Positions 1 through 11,979 are shown, counted from the stretch's first letter. The stretch is 64,000 nucleotides of DNA from Lates calcarifer (GCF_001640805.2 NC_066856.1:2241937-2305936), one strand, 5' to 3'. Notes: a model not told the origin generated them from the letters alone. Numbers and translations are program-made.

Positions 1-119
1 TGGAGGGTCCACATGAAAGTGCAACTCGAAATGTGTAGATATAACAGCCTCCAGGATTAACTATAAAAGCCTTTTATCTTAAACTGATATTCCAAAGCTA
101 TTGTTACAGGTTCAAAATT

Positions 120-610
120 AGCTCCGGGCTACAAAAATAATTTCTCGGCCGGCACCCGATTAAATAAAGTAATTAGCAGAGTCGTTTTAAAAGGACGGTG
201 CTTTAGATTACAAAAGAAAAATACAACAGGCAAAAACAGCCCCTAATGCTGAGTGACAGCAGAGAGAGTGGTGAGATGTCGTAAAACACCAAACTGTGTT
301 TTTCCTTCAGGCTTTTTGAAGTCCTTTAAAGCAGGTTCCACACACATACACACACATTAAGCTATGCACACAGTGCTAATTATCACGGCTACGTTTTTAC
401 CCATTTGATGCTGGAAATGAAAATGTTCCTGAGGATTGTTACCATAGAAATCGCCTTACTAAATGCCTGTCGCATCAATTGCCACCGTATAACTGACTTT
501 TTTGTTTTCTTGGCCAGGGAGAGGCTCAGCGCGATGCGGTAACAAAAGGACGGCGGAGCGCAACGTCAATTTGGGTATTAAAATGAGAGGGCCTGGAATG
601 CAGCCATGAG
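120..610. promoter_or_regulatory. Candidate conserved noncoding element
   Basis: Two patches, about 120-215 (CGATTAAATAAAGTAATTAG) and 470-600 (CATCAATTGCC, GCGATGCGGTAACAAAAGG), of complex non-repeat sequence with homeodomain and SOX-like words. No ORF. Only sequence texture supports this. Confidence 0.28.
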
Positions 611-960
611 ACGTCCATCTACTGACAGACAGTCAGATCTTTTGCATACTTAAAGATGACAGTGAAATCTATATTTGGGATGCTGGGCTATGAAACAGTG
701 ATCTGCTGTGTGCTTATTTTGCTCACTGGGAATGAAAGCAACAAATGAGCTATTCAGAATTACAGTCACTTTTAAATGGCTTTTACCTGCATCCATGCAT
801 GTGCAATATACAGTAGATTGTGCACAGAGAATCTTAAATCCTCATTTCCTGAATAATTTGGCTTTACAGGAATAGTGTTGGGAAATGCTATTCTCCATTT
901 GTTTTGTTAAGAGTAAGATGAAAAGGTAGAGGTCACTCTAATGTTTGTCTAAACATGAAG

Positions 961-1030
961 TTGGAGCCATGAAATGGTTAGCTTAGCATGAAGAATGGGG
1001 GAAACAGCTAGTCTTGCTCTGTCCAAATAA
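961..1030 (+). repeat. Dispersed fish repeat, family A, 3' fragment
   Basis: GGTTAGCTTAGCATGAAGAA then GGGGGAAACAGCTAGTCTTG and CTCTGTCCAAA match the 3' part of family A. Confidence 0.5.
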
Positions 1031-1042
1031 GAACAAGACTAA

Positions 1043-1120
1043 TGGTCTACAGCCATGCTAGCTCAGTTGTTTAGGGCTGTACTTTGAGCTACATGCTGAT
1101 GCCATTGTCATTGTGATTAA
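1043..1120 (+). repeat. Dispersed fish repeat, family B, copy 1
   Basis: GTCTACAGCCATGCTAGCTC, then GGGCTGTACTTTGAGC and CATGCTGATGCCATTG; same chain as 63785-63890. Lies directly after a family A fragment. Confidence 0.5.
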
Positions 1121-2270
1121 GTATTAGACAGAGCCACACAACCTTTCTCCCTGTTTCCTGTTTTTATACAGAAAACTAAACAGTTTCCTGACTCCAGCTA
1201 TATTTTGAAGGGACAGATATGAAAGTGGTATCAATCTTCTCAGCAAGACAAAGTTTCCCAAAATGTCGACCTTGACCCTGACATTACCTCTGACCAAGCA
1301 AGTGTGGAGAGATTTAAACCTGCCTGCCACCATACTGTAAGGTGTGGGGTTGTGTTAAGAAGAAAAACACACAGTCTCTTACAAGATGATGTTACTTTGA
1401 CTCTAATTTGTCCTCTGAGGGTGTAACACTGACATCGTTGCCGCCTTTAAAGTAGAGAGAGCAAAACGCTGTTGTTTTAAAGACATCTTTCAGCAGGAAA
1501 AATAAATGTAGCCTCTGTCGAGAGGTTTGTGCCTCTGGGAACGTGAAATGGTAAACAGACATTTGACAGGGCTGTTCACACACGCTGCAATAAAGCAGTT
1601 TGTGTTCGCATATTCTCTTTGAGATGTCTAAGTAGGGCTCGATGTGGGGAGCTTTTGCATATACACAGCTCTGCCTGAAATTTGTCTTTTAGCCATAAAT
1701 ATTCAGTTGACAAAATGAATAATAATAGGGGTGGAAACACAAAACAGGATGGGATTCTGTCTGACCCTGTGGACGACCCCTTCAAAATAATGACTGATAC
1801 TATTTAAATATTGAATATCAGTTAGTGGTAGTGGGTGTGATACAGTCTCTCTTTTTAAATTCAGTTTATCTTTTCATTATGTCACTGATGAATCACCTGC
1901 TCCCTGGAATTTTCACACAAGACACTGATTATGTTTTTTCCTGCCTCACCACGCAGAGAAACGGTGTGTGTTTCTGCATATTGTGGGGTGAATGTTAAGG
2001 TGAGCCACAAGGTGTTTCTAATCACTATTCCTCTTCAATTCAGCTCTCAAAGGCAGAAAGGTAGAAAGGTAGAAAATGATGGGTAAACTTTTGGGTTGAG
2101 GAGCAGCAAAGCACATTACCACCAAACTCCAGTAAATAAGCAGGTACTTTTAGTCCAAATCCAGCCCTTTTTCCGACCCTCTCCACATTCTGGTCTGCAG
2201 GGTCAGCAGAGAGGAGGAAAAGAGAGGCATCTGCTGTCAAATCAAATCTGGTTGTCAGGGTTCTGTGCCC

Positions 2271-2289
2271 CACACACACACACACACAC
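2271..2289. repeat. CA microsatellite
   Basis: Pure CA repeats, about nine units. Confidence 0.9.
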
Positions 2290-3418
2290 CATCACCACTC
2301 GCCTTCACAAAATAATGAAAAAAAAATCATGTACAACTTACAACAAAAACAAGGAGAGGTAGAGTGAGAGCCAGAGAGTTGGACTTGGTGAAGTGGGAGA
2401 GAAGAGCTGAAAGAAGGTGGGGAGGGAGAGAGACTGAGAGGCTGAAGTTTTGAAATGTGCATTGGGGGTGTATTAGAGTTGGGGGGTGAGGAGGAGGGAA
2501 GAGAAGCTCACTCATATCGAATGAGCACCGCGCTCGCTGTTTGCTGCCCGAGCCAGGTCTCAGACTGAGGGGGACCAGCTCCACCACCATTTTTTCGCCT
2601 GCGGTCATATTGACTCCAGCCAGGCTGTTGGGTCTGATATGACTGCAGGCTATATGTGGGCCTGGCTGCCTGGTTGGTTTCTCCATGGACAGAGGGGGGG
2701 GGGTGGGGGGTGGAAGGTGGGAGAAACCCTGTGAGTGTGTTTAGTTTTCCACAGGGCAAATACCCACACTCCCATCTACCAAATTAACGAGATGAAGTCC
2801 CGATGATAACGATTCTGACAGCTTGTCTGTCTGCTATCTGTCTTGCCGAAGTGAGAAGGAGCCGCTCGTGTCTATATGGCAGGAATACCAATGAGCCTGG
2901 TCCTTAGACAGTTTGCATTGGTAATTGCATTCCCAGAAGTCCATTTTAATGAATCTAAATTACTAAAACTTCTATTCCTGTTCTGCTAATCATGATAAGC
3001 CGATGTACCGGGCACTTGTACATTATAAGGAGTTAAAACTCAAAACATAACAAGTTTGCTCAAAAACAGAGAGATAAAAAATCTTTTCACATTCCTATTC
3101 CTTTAGTCTGTAGGGGCCTTGCCACAGGTGAGATACTCCTGTGTAAGAGCTATACTTAAACAATGACAGGTGTCCACCCTCAGTGTTGTAAAATTCTGCA
3201 ATTCTACAATAACAACTTTTGATTCATGGTTCTGCTCTGAGAATTTACTTGACATTTTACAGCTTCCTGTCAATTCAAATTCTGAGGTGAATTATGATGA
3301 CAGTTCTTTAAACAGCAAAGATCCTGTGTCTGTCTCTGTTTCCTCCACAGCAGCTCTGTTTAAAGGCCACATGCTCCTGAATTTAAAATTTTAACTGATT
3401 TGATCCACAGAAAACATC

Positions 3419-3444
3419 CACACACACACACACACACACACACA
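3419..3444. repeat. CA microsatellite
   Basis: Pure CA repeats, about 13 units. Confidence 0.95.
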
Positions 3445-3601
3445 GATGTCAAGGCTCCAGTGTGTAAATGAAAACTGAAATGTTTGGAATTGCAAATGGT
3501 GCATTAGGTATTTCAAACAGATCCTGTGTTTACTTGCATCATGTTCCAAATCCAGCCAGTGGCCAATCAGATAGGGGAATACCCCAACTCATTTGCCTCT
3601 T

Positions 3602-3603
<2 letters not shown>

Positions 3604-3648
<45 letters not shown>
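3604..3648. repeat. Compound TC/AC microsatellite
   Basis: About ten TC units run directly into about twelve AC units. A pure CA tract lies nearby at 3419-3444. Confidence 0.95.
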
Positions 3649-3649
<1 letters not shown>

Positions 3650-5220
3650 ACAAATACACCCTGGATTCCCCCAAAGAGGAAACATTAGCAGGCTTAAATG
3701 TTCTACTAGTGAGTATTTCCCTGGGTACCTAATGCTGGTCTCATGCAGAAAGCCACTTTCATCTGTCTTTGTGTCCTCATGATCATAGATGTCTCCTATT
3801 GGATCATCAAAGTGAGGCTATGTCAACAGATGACGGCACTCTATCATCTCTGCTCAGCAGAGGTTAATGGGGTTATAAGCACATCTCTGGCGAGGACAGG
3901 AACAAATATTTTGGTTTCAGGAATTATATAAGTGTAAAACCACAACACATGCAAAAAGATTTAAGTAAATAGAGCCATCCTTGAGCATTTTGATAAGTGC
4001 AGCAGAGACACAACAGGAAATGAACCCACAATTACACAGTCAGCGCTCTTTGAGATTTTTTACCCAAAATAGCTTCAAGTCAGTTAAAAGAGAAAGTATT
4101 TTTTACCAATCCCAACTGTTGACACAGATGAGAAGTCTTTAAAGTGCTCAATACAGTGGACACACACTTCCATGACAACTAGAACAAGTATATATTTATC
4201 AAAAAAAAAGCAAGCCACTCTCATTTGACAAAATATCACATTCATTAAGATAAAACATCAGTGCAGTATATTAACTATGATAAGTAGATTCCCTGTGAAA
4301 AGTGCTTTTGCAAGTGGAAAGAAGTGTTATGTTTAAAACTTGACAGCCATGTTGGTTGATTAGTCTGGTCATTTTTCAACATGATAGTCTTGTGTACACA
4401 TCTGTTAAAGATATCCTGTTAATAGTCAAACAAAGAGTTGTAACAGGGATTATGCTCCTTCTAACTGGTGCAAATCAGCTAAAACAATGTAATGATTTAC
4501 AAGGGTGGACGCAACATCATGAACAGCTGTACAATGCACCAATCCAACAGCAGTAAATCATTAGCAGTAAAAAAAAAGTGAAGCCTAATGTTTTTATTGT
4601 TGATTTAAACTCTATTCATTTGAAGGCCTACATAAAAGAAATATGTATTAATATGATTGATTTGTGATTTGTTTGAAATTGTGGCAGCTTGTTAACTTGG
4701 TAATTAATAATAATGGTTTAGGTTAACAAATAAGTAACTTAAAATAACAGTGTGTTGCTGCAGCACTTACCTGTTAACAAGTAGTTTTAAAAGTTCATAT
4801 ACTCTCAGAGACTCAAGCAGACAACCTTGTAACCACTAACACAACAGCAGGCATCATTATACTGCAGTATTAGACAAAGGACCTTGAGCTGTGTGTATTG
4901 GTAATGATATTAAATGAAGATTTGGTGTGTGCAAAGTGATTTACACTCATCATGACGGATTTTCAGAGCAGCTCTTAATGAAAAAAAGACTGAGGCTCCA
5001 CTTCGGGAATAGTAGTGTGTGTTATGTTCAACATCTTCTATCGTGTCTATGAAATGTGACTTTCCGTCCATACGTCGTGCTTCTAAAGTGTCGAGAGGCC
5101 ACCAGTGCCCATTGTGTGAGAGAGTGAAGGTTTGCTGGGGTGGTCTCAGCCCTGAGACAACAGCTCTATACCCAGGACATTGTATCCAGCTTTGTAAGAT
5201 GGCCTCGCTGAATTAGCCTC

Positions 5221-5560
5221 TGCCACCTCTCACAGCCCCCTTCTGCTCCGTGAACCACCATGAATAGATCTCCATTGTTGTGCCACATAATGTAACAATC
5301 TCATTATTACCTGACTGCAGAAGTTTGACTCACGACCCAGACCTCAGCAAGGCGGCAGGCAATGTTCACGCGGGAGGAGGAAGGCGTCCAGGGGTGTGAA
5401 GATGCAGCGGTGGCCGGAGTAGCGCAGGTTACCTCTGAAGACTGCTCCATCAGCCTCCAATTAGACCTAATTGGATTGCTAGTCACCCCTTAAATTAGCT
5501 TGGCTAATAAGGTTTCCTGCTGTCAGACAACTGTGTGCAAAATAATGAATAAATACCGTA
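5221..5560. promoter_or_regulatory. Candidate conserved noncoding element with palindromic homeodomain sites
   Basis: Balanced-composition stretch in otherwise AT-rich DNA, with no open frame. It holds a perfect palindrome CCAATTAG-AC-CTAATTGG at 5457-5474 and further TTAAATTAG and GCTAATAAG motifs to 5510. This resembles developmental enhancers near FZD genes, but conservation cannot be tested here. Confidence 0.4.
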
Positions 5561-6066
5561 TTCGAGGTGTGAGGCTCTGTTGTTTCACACTCGGAAAAGC
5601 TCAAGAAAAATACCAATTAAGCTGAAGTCTGGGTATCAGAGTCAACAGGAGAGAAAGAGAGAGAGATAGAGAGAAAGACAGGAAGAAAGAAAAGAGGGAG
5701 GCCAGGAAGCAACAAGACACAACAAGGCAAAGACACAACTAAAGGTAAAAGAATGTAATATTTGCCTTCCTGAGATTGAATATTTAACGAAGCGCATGGT
5801 TAAAAAGTAACACAATGCTCAGGCATTGACATTCCTATTAATTTTTAACCAGCTGAGAGGCATATTCAGTGATGTGTTCTCTCGAATCAGTTTTGCATAT
5901 AGAATTAGGATGCAACATGAAAGCAGGAAATTTAAAAATTAATCACACGTCCAAATGGACATGTTGCAAAAATCAGCTAATGTGTGTAGTATGCTGCAAC
6001 AGTTACATTACAGTGTTTATCAATAAGCAGAGTCAGTTGTTGTTGTTTGGAAGGATGTCAGCTACT

Positions 6067-6067
<1 letters not shown>

Positions 6068-6098
<31 letters not shown>
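6068..6098. repeat. GT microsatellite
   Basis: Pure GT repeats, about 15 units. Confidence 0.95.
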
Positions 6099-6100
<2 letters not shown>

Positions 6101-7025
6101 TGACCCCAGTGGCCAGTGAACCAGAAGATATTCCAGTGACCTCGAATGTCACATCGTCCCTCCCTGGTTAGATGTTTTGTTTTTACACACGTTTGTGTTC
6201 TGACGTGGTGTAAAATGCCTGAAGCAGATACAATGAGACACTTCAGTGTGCTGTCACAGGAAGCAGGTAACCTGGCCACAGATGACTCAACTGGCTGGAG
6301 AGAAATAGAAAGCTCCCCAATAAATGTCAAAATTCAATATGTGTTTAATTTTTCAGCACAGTTCTGCAGCAATTGCGTGAAACTTTCTCTTTATTTCCTC
6401 TCAAAATTCTTTGCAGCAGTAATTCAGAGAAAGAGAAAATGGTCATGCATTTAACAACTATTGTATGTGGATGTGGAGGCTTAATGCATGAGCTGCAGAA
6501 GCCCTCAAGCCCACGAGGACGTACCATGCAGCACAGCCTTTTCAAACAAATCAAATCTCCACGCACCATGGCAGGAAACTTTGGCCTTCTCCACAGAGGG
6601 AGAATGTCTTATCCTTATAATTACACTGGGATGTAGAGATTGTATTGCCACAGGGCTAAAATACTCCCATCACTAAAACTTCTCAGCACTGCAGCAGGCA
6701 CACTGAGCCTGAGAAGTCGGACCGTGTTTGATCCTTGTAAAATGGAGAAAATCAAGCACGGGCATGAAGTGCTGAAATCCTATTCAAGCTTTCATCACTT
6801 CAGCTGGATGAACATGTGTACATACCAATGTATGGAAAGAGACTGCTTTAATTTAACTAAAGACCAGAGTGAAAAACTACAGAGAATAGAAGGGATCTTT
6901 GGCTCCTGTAAATGTGAATAAACTGCTGATCTACTGTTTTCAGCAGCATTAGAAAACACTTTTTTTCCACCTCTAATTGGGAGGCTAAAGAAGCTGAAAC
7001 TATGTTTGTACTCTGGAATAAGCAC

Positions 7026-7050
7026 TTTTTTTTTTTTTTTTTTTTTTTTT
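7026..7050. repeat. Poly-T run (25)
   Basis: Uninterrupted T run. Confidence 0.95.
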
Positions 7051-7451
7051 GCAAAGAGCAGTTTTGAAACAGCAGCGTAGGATGTGTTATCCAAAATTTG
7101 GCATCTCTATATAGTCAGCTGGTACTACGTACTCTGTGCTCTGTGTTAATTTGGTGTTAGTCTCCATTCTATGGAGATGTGAAATGTGTCAGGTAATCTG
7201 TTCATACTGGGCAGCGACATTAGCAAGACTATAGGTCATGTCTGCAGTGAAGCACTTTGTTAACACTCCTGCTAATCACTTGTTTGCACTGGCTGTCAAA
7301 CAATCACCAAGCTGTGATACAGTAATGGTGTGATTCTTTGACTGTTAAGGCAGTTATTGAAATCAGCTTACTCTGATCTCGTTATTACTTTGTTTTAAAG
7401 TAACTGGTGGACACGTTTCATTGATTGAGGTATCTGAACATTTGGCTTTGT

Positions 7452-7622
7452 TAAAGGAATTGTTTCACATTTTGGGAAACACACTGATTCACTTTCTCGC
7501 AAAGAGGTCAGTGAGAGGATCGATACTACTCTCCTGTCTGAGAGTGAGAAGCCACAACCAGCCGCTGATTAGCTTAGCTTTCTATAAAGACTGGAAACTA
7601 ACCTGGCTCTGTCCAGAGGTTA
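7452..7622 (+). repeat. Dispersed fish repeat, family A, copy 1
   Basis: Starts AAAGGAATTGTTTCACATTTTGGG, runs through GAGAGGATCGATACTACTCTC and GCTTAGCTTTCTATAAAGACTGG, and ends CTCTGTCCAGAGG. The same order of words occurs at 11461-11592, and I know this motif chain as a common dispersed repeat of teleost genomes. Its transposon class is not certain. Confidence 0.65.
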
Positions 7623-8065
7623 AAAATGCATATATCCATGTTCCATTGTGGAGGTGAAGAAAGCCAGGACACCAAATCTGGTAAAATGGATTCTCTTAAA
7701 TACACATCAAACAGTCAGAGTTGAGTCCACAAAATGTTTTAACTCCCAGCTTTTAATTTTGTTTGGTTAATATTTTTCACCTGAGAGAGAATAATAACAC
7801 ACAATCCTATTTAAATGGTCAGTTTTATGGCATCAGTGTTCAGTTCTTTAACACTAGAAGGCATATTTTCACAAATTTGTTGCATTTTGCAGTCTGCTGC
7901 CATGTTCTGTATTTTTGTTATTGTCAACAAATTCCTCAAAAATACAAAACCCAGCTGTTGTGTTAGTTTGTCTTTCAGACTCCCCCAGCTTGTCTGTGAT
8001 ACTCAGCCCCAGGTCCATTTGTTGAGGGATAAGATATCAGGCTTTGGATACACAGACGGTGCTTG

Positions 8066-8290
8066 TTAGCAGGAGACATTCAGTGTTGGTTTTGGTTTTT
8101 TGACAGTAAGAGAAATGTAGAGTGTACCATCAGACTTATCCTTAAGATGAGATCCCATGACTAGCTTTTCATTAACCCACAGTGTAAGTGCAGCATCTGT
8201 TGTACCCATGCTGCAGCTGACTAATGAGGCATGGAGACCAGGTTGTAGGTTATGGGAACCTGGGCTGTGGTCAGACCCTGGAACTGTGGA
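8066..8290 (-). pseudogene. Possible immunoglobulin-like domain fragment
   Basis: After a good acceptor (CCTGTTTGTCCACAG) an open frame reads PGLHASLVSCSMGTTDAALT, LWVNEKLV, SDGTLYISLTV and LNVSC, then stop. The C...W...DGTLY...NVSC spacing resembles an Ig C-type domain. No partner exons were found, and the frame entering from the acceptor differs upstream, so if real it is a broken remnant. May be chance. Confidence 0.25.
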
Positions 8291-9596
8291 CAAACAGGAG
8301 GACACATACAGCAGGTGAGATCTGATACTGGCCCCACTGACTCTGAAAGGCACCACAGAGGCATAGAAACCTGACGATCTTTGACCCCAATGTCACTTCC
8401 TCTTTACTCAAAAGTTCAAATTACTCTTACTTCCAGTGTAAACCCTGAGTAACTAAACTGCTTTGGAATGATCTAACCCAAACCATTACTTCCTACTGTG
8501 TATCTTTGTGTTTCCTGAGAGGGAGGTTTGCCATTTCCCGTCCTGTCATGCCTCACTTTCCCATATAAACACCCAGGAGGAGGGAAAGAAAATATTACAG
8601 CTTAAAAGCAGTTAATATCTCCATTCACTTAAGCAAAAACCACATCTTCTGTCAGTTTATACTCTCGACTGCAGCTCTGCCTGCTCTGGATTCCTGCCTC
8701 GGTGTCAGATTAGGAGCGAGTTGTTCATGAATATACAGCTGGTTACCCTCATTTCGTAACATTAGTCCCTGTTTGGCTTAGAGCCAGTACAGTAGGGGTA
8801 AATAGAGTAAATACAGACAGGCCTTGCAGATGCTAATGTACTTAGCGTTAGCGGTAAACAAAATGAGATTACTGGGGAGGGAAGGCAAACTCCGAATTTG
8901 ATTTACTCAGGCTTAGCGTAAACAGCTTGTCAAACTCCAGCTCTGCTGCTATGAAAAGGCTGCAGAATGTGTATTTGACTAACAAGCACAGTAAGAGTTT
9001 CTTGCTATTCATAAAATTACCAAGGCAATTGTCACTGTAATTGGAAGTGACTGTGAAAAGAGAGAATGTAGGCGCATCGCCCCCAAATATTGCTTACTTT
9101 TTTTCCCTCTTCATATTGTTGTTGTGTTGTGAGTGATAGGGGATTAAGACAAATAGAGTTAGGGATCAATCTGTTCAGTTATTGTAATAATAGAATCTGC
9201 ATAATGTTAAATGGGAAAACATAAACAAGTTTAGCACAAGGGAACATACAGCAGAGAGAGATCACCTAAATGTTAGTTAGTGTGTCCACGTGTCTCTGCA
9301 ACATTAACATAATCCACAGTATAATCCAGAGGCAGCAGCACGGGCCTCTCCAGAATGAAGCAGATAACGAGCACAAGACACCACTCCTTATGGGAATAAA
9401 ACTCAGCTAAATGAGATGGAACCAGGCTTAGTGCTCTTATTATGTGATAAATAGGATTTTCCAAGTTAGAATTTTCTGGCACGTTACATTTTTTTCCATA
9501 CTTTCCCATTTTTTTTTTTTAGTTCTGATGACTACAGCAGTCATATTATTTCTCCTCTCTCGCTGTGGGGAGAAAGTTTTCAGTGTCTCCCCACAA

Positions 9597-9700
9597 AAAA
9601 AGGCAGGCTAATTGCATGTCAATAATTCAATGCTTAATTTTAATGACCAGGAGAGTTCATTTATTCTCCGTCTAGGCTGCCTGACGATGTGATTAATAGG
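9597..9700. promoter_or_regulatory. Candidate regulatory patch, AT-core rich
   Basis: Dense run of TAATTGCATG, CAATAATTCAATG, GCTTAATTTTAATG and GTGATTAATAGG, i.e. several homeodomain/POU-type cores in about 100 bases. No coding signal. Confidence 0.28.
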
Positions 9701-10261
9701 GATGAAAGATAAAGCTTGCAGAGGGGTGAGGGGGAGAGAGGAGAGGGAGAAAGGCAAGGGGATAGATAATGTTAGGATCGTCTATTCTCTTCCTTCCTCC
9801 ACCCTTCCCAGATGGCAGAAAGGTCTCGCAGACTCCTGAGTCAACAGTTTGGAGGAGCGTGTGGGCTGCCGGGGCACATACCGAACAGGAGGAGGTGGAG
9901 GTGGAGGAGGGACGGCAGGGGAGGAAGCATCTCAGGGCGCACTTGACATCCATGAGAGCAGCCAATCACGATTTTCTCATAAAAAGAGGCATTTTAGCAC
10001 TTTATGTGGATCCTCACTGTCTGCTGATGATCTCTACACAACCATAAACAGTCTGGTTGGCCCCACAAGGTATGGAGAAAAAAATAATATAAAGTTTTGT
10101 TTAGTTACAGTCAGGAAATCCACTGATGATCTCGCATAATCCTGAGCAGGATGCGACTTTTGTTTGTGCTAAAAGCTGAAGGTATTACAGGCACATTATT
10201 ATGAACTGAGCAGTAAAGGTTTAGAGGTAGAAGAACCCCCTTAAGGTTTCTCCCCCACAGG

Positions 10262-10515
10262 ACTGGATGAAGATGAAGGCATCGCAGACCACTCCTTACA
10301 ATGGAAGCACTTCCTCCGGGCCTAATGGCCTCTGAGCCACAGCTTTTGTCCCCTGATTAGCCAGCCTATTCAGGGCTCAGCCCCCTAATTGCGTAGCCTG
10401 TTTAGCTACCCGGCATTACAGTAAGAATTAATGAGACACAATTACTGCACCCAGGAAATCTCCCGTCCCAGCGACCACTCCGATCTGCAGAGGGACCTCA
10501 ATGAATAAAACCTCC
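10262..10515. promoter_or_regulatory. Candidate conserved noncoding element
   Basis: Contains CCCCTGATTAGCC, CCCCTAATTGCG and GAATTAATGAG, several homeodomain-type cores within 110 bases, plus CACAATTACTG. No coding potential and no repeat look. Regulatory role is inference. Confidence 0.4.
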
Positions 10516-11245
10516 TTGAGTATAGAATTCAACCTACTGTCAAAAAAAAAGTGGAGCACAAGGTTTTTTTCCCCCCTCACAGGAGAAAAAATACATGTAT
10601 TTATTCGAAGCTATCTCATACTTAGGCCCTAGAGTGAATGAGTGAGTGAGGGAGAGCAGGGGAGGAGATGGGAGAAAGAGCGAGGGGTGGGGGTGGGAGA
10701 GAAAGCAGCATTCAATAGCAAAAAGGCCCATAGATACAAAAGGCAGAAGAATGACAGGCACAAGAGTGAAACCTGCTCAGAGAAATGAGGAGGAGGGAGG
10801 CGGAAAAGATGGATGAGGGGGGAGGGAAGAGGAGAGGGAGGGTCGGATTCTGATCCAGACCTACAGCTACAGATAACATTTCATCGGTGTGGCTTTGTAA
10901 GAAAATATAGAGGCAGCTCAGGGTGGGCAGCCTATGCTAATGGTCGACGGTGACACTTTAAAGAACCCCTAAGATGGGACAGTGGATTCTGGAGTCCCAT
11001 TCACAGGGGAGCCAAGTGCTATTGCTTGGAGCCAACACAGGCTCTTTAAACCAGGGAGAAAACGTTTTAGTCCGTTACATTTTTTAAGTACTCTGACAGT
11101 TATGAAGTAGTCACAACCTTTTTCTTTATCAGTTTAGCTAAATGGGTTGGAGGTGAAATAACTTACAGTGTCACATACCAAATGTCCTCAGTAGGTATCT
11201 GACATTGGGAAACTGATGCAGTGCAGTGAGTAGTTTAATGTCCAT

Positions 11246-11320
11246 CTATATCCCAGCATGCACTGGATAGAATGTAGGGAAACACCATGCACAGGCTGCC
11301 AGGCCATCACAGGGCTGATC
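11246..11320 (+). repeat. Dispersed fish repeat, LINE-tail-like, degraded copy
   Basis: TATCCCAGCATGCACTGG followed by GGGAAACACC and GCCAGGCCATCACAGGGCTG, the 3' half of the same family as 11826-11937. Confidence 0.5.
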
Positions 11321-11460
11321 CAAACTGACAGATGCCAGGTATATAAGCTCACACTGATATATCTTGGCAAATTAAGAGGTGTGACTGAACATAGGCATCA
11401 TCATATGGGTTCAGGTGATGAGCAGACACAGTCCTTATGCAAAGTGTTGTAGTTTTGTGA

Positions 11461-11592
11461 ACAAATAGTTTGGCATTTTGGGAAATGGCCAATTTGTTTT
11501 CTTGCCAAGAGTTTACAAGAGGATCAATACTACTCTGATGTGCTGAATATGAAGCAAGCAGCTTGTTAGCATAGCTTAGCATAAAGACTTTA
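11461..11592 (+). repeat. Dispersed fish repeat, family A, copy 2
   Basis: Shares with copy 1 the chain ATAGTTTGGCATTTTGGGAAA, AGAGGATCAATACTACTCT and TAGCATAAAGACTTTAGAAC, about 130 bases, diverged. Confidence 0.65.
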
Positions 11593-11730
11593 GAACTCAC
11601 TTATTCACACATTTTATCTGTACAAAAACCAAAGTGTAAAAAAATGACAACACCTGTGGTAAATCCACATCCTGACATTTTCACACTTCAATTCTTAGAG
11701 ATTTTGGGAGACTGATTTTATTACTTATGG

Positions 11731-11760
11731 ACAATCAATCAATCAATCTTTATTTGTATA
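11731..11760 (+). repeat. CAAT repeat with TTTATTTGTATA tail
   Basis: (CAAT)n followed by CTTTATTTGTATA, a frequent short motif in teleost dispersed elements; here a fragment only. Confidence 0.5.
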
Positions 11761-11825
11761 ACAGCTTACATATAGGTTAGTACAGTGATTAACAGATGAC
11801 TGATACAACATTAAATAATAAGAAT

Positions 11826-11937
11826 TCATTCATTCATTATCTATACCGCTTATCCATTAATAGTTGCGGGCTGGAGCCTATCCCAACTGTCATTGGCCGA
11901 GAGGTGGGGTACAGGATCGCCAGTCCATCACAGGGCC
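11826..11937 (+). repeat. Dispersed fish repeat, LINE-tail-like, copy 1
   Basis: Reads TTCATTATCTATACCGCTTA, GCTGGAGCCTATCCCAACTG, TCATTGGCCGAGAGG and CGCCAGTCCATCACAGGGCC. I know this chain as an abundant teleost repeat, often linked to LINE 3' ends. It is followed at once by an ATA microsatellite. Confidence 0.65.

Positions 11938-11978
<41 letters not shown>
11938..11978. repeat. ATA trinucleotide microsatellite
   Basis: About 13 ATA units directly after the LINE-tail-like repeat, the usual place for a 3' microsatellite tail of a retroelement. Confidence 0.95.

Positions 11979-11979
<1 letters not shown>

Larger units (their letters stand above)
611..5220. other. Noncoding DNA with microsatellites and repeat fragments
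   Basis: No gene seen. Holds dispersed-repeat fragments at 961-1120, a GA-rich stretch near 2345-2510, a G-rich run at 2694-2720 and CA/TC microsatellites. ORFs here are short and uncharacteristic. Confidence 0.6.
5561..9596. other. Noncoding DNA
   Basis: No intact gene. Contains a purine tract (about 5644-5706), a GT microsatellite, a T25 run, a dispersed repeat copy (7452-7622) and a possible immunoglobulin-like fragment (8066-8290, - strand). The rest shows nothing recognisable. Confidence 0.6.

Noticed and set aside
2327..2686. 119-codon open frame on the - strand
   Set aside because: Product of a strand-biased GA/CT-rich tract; repetitive Pro/Ser/Leu composition without domain.
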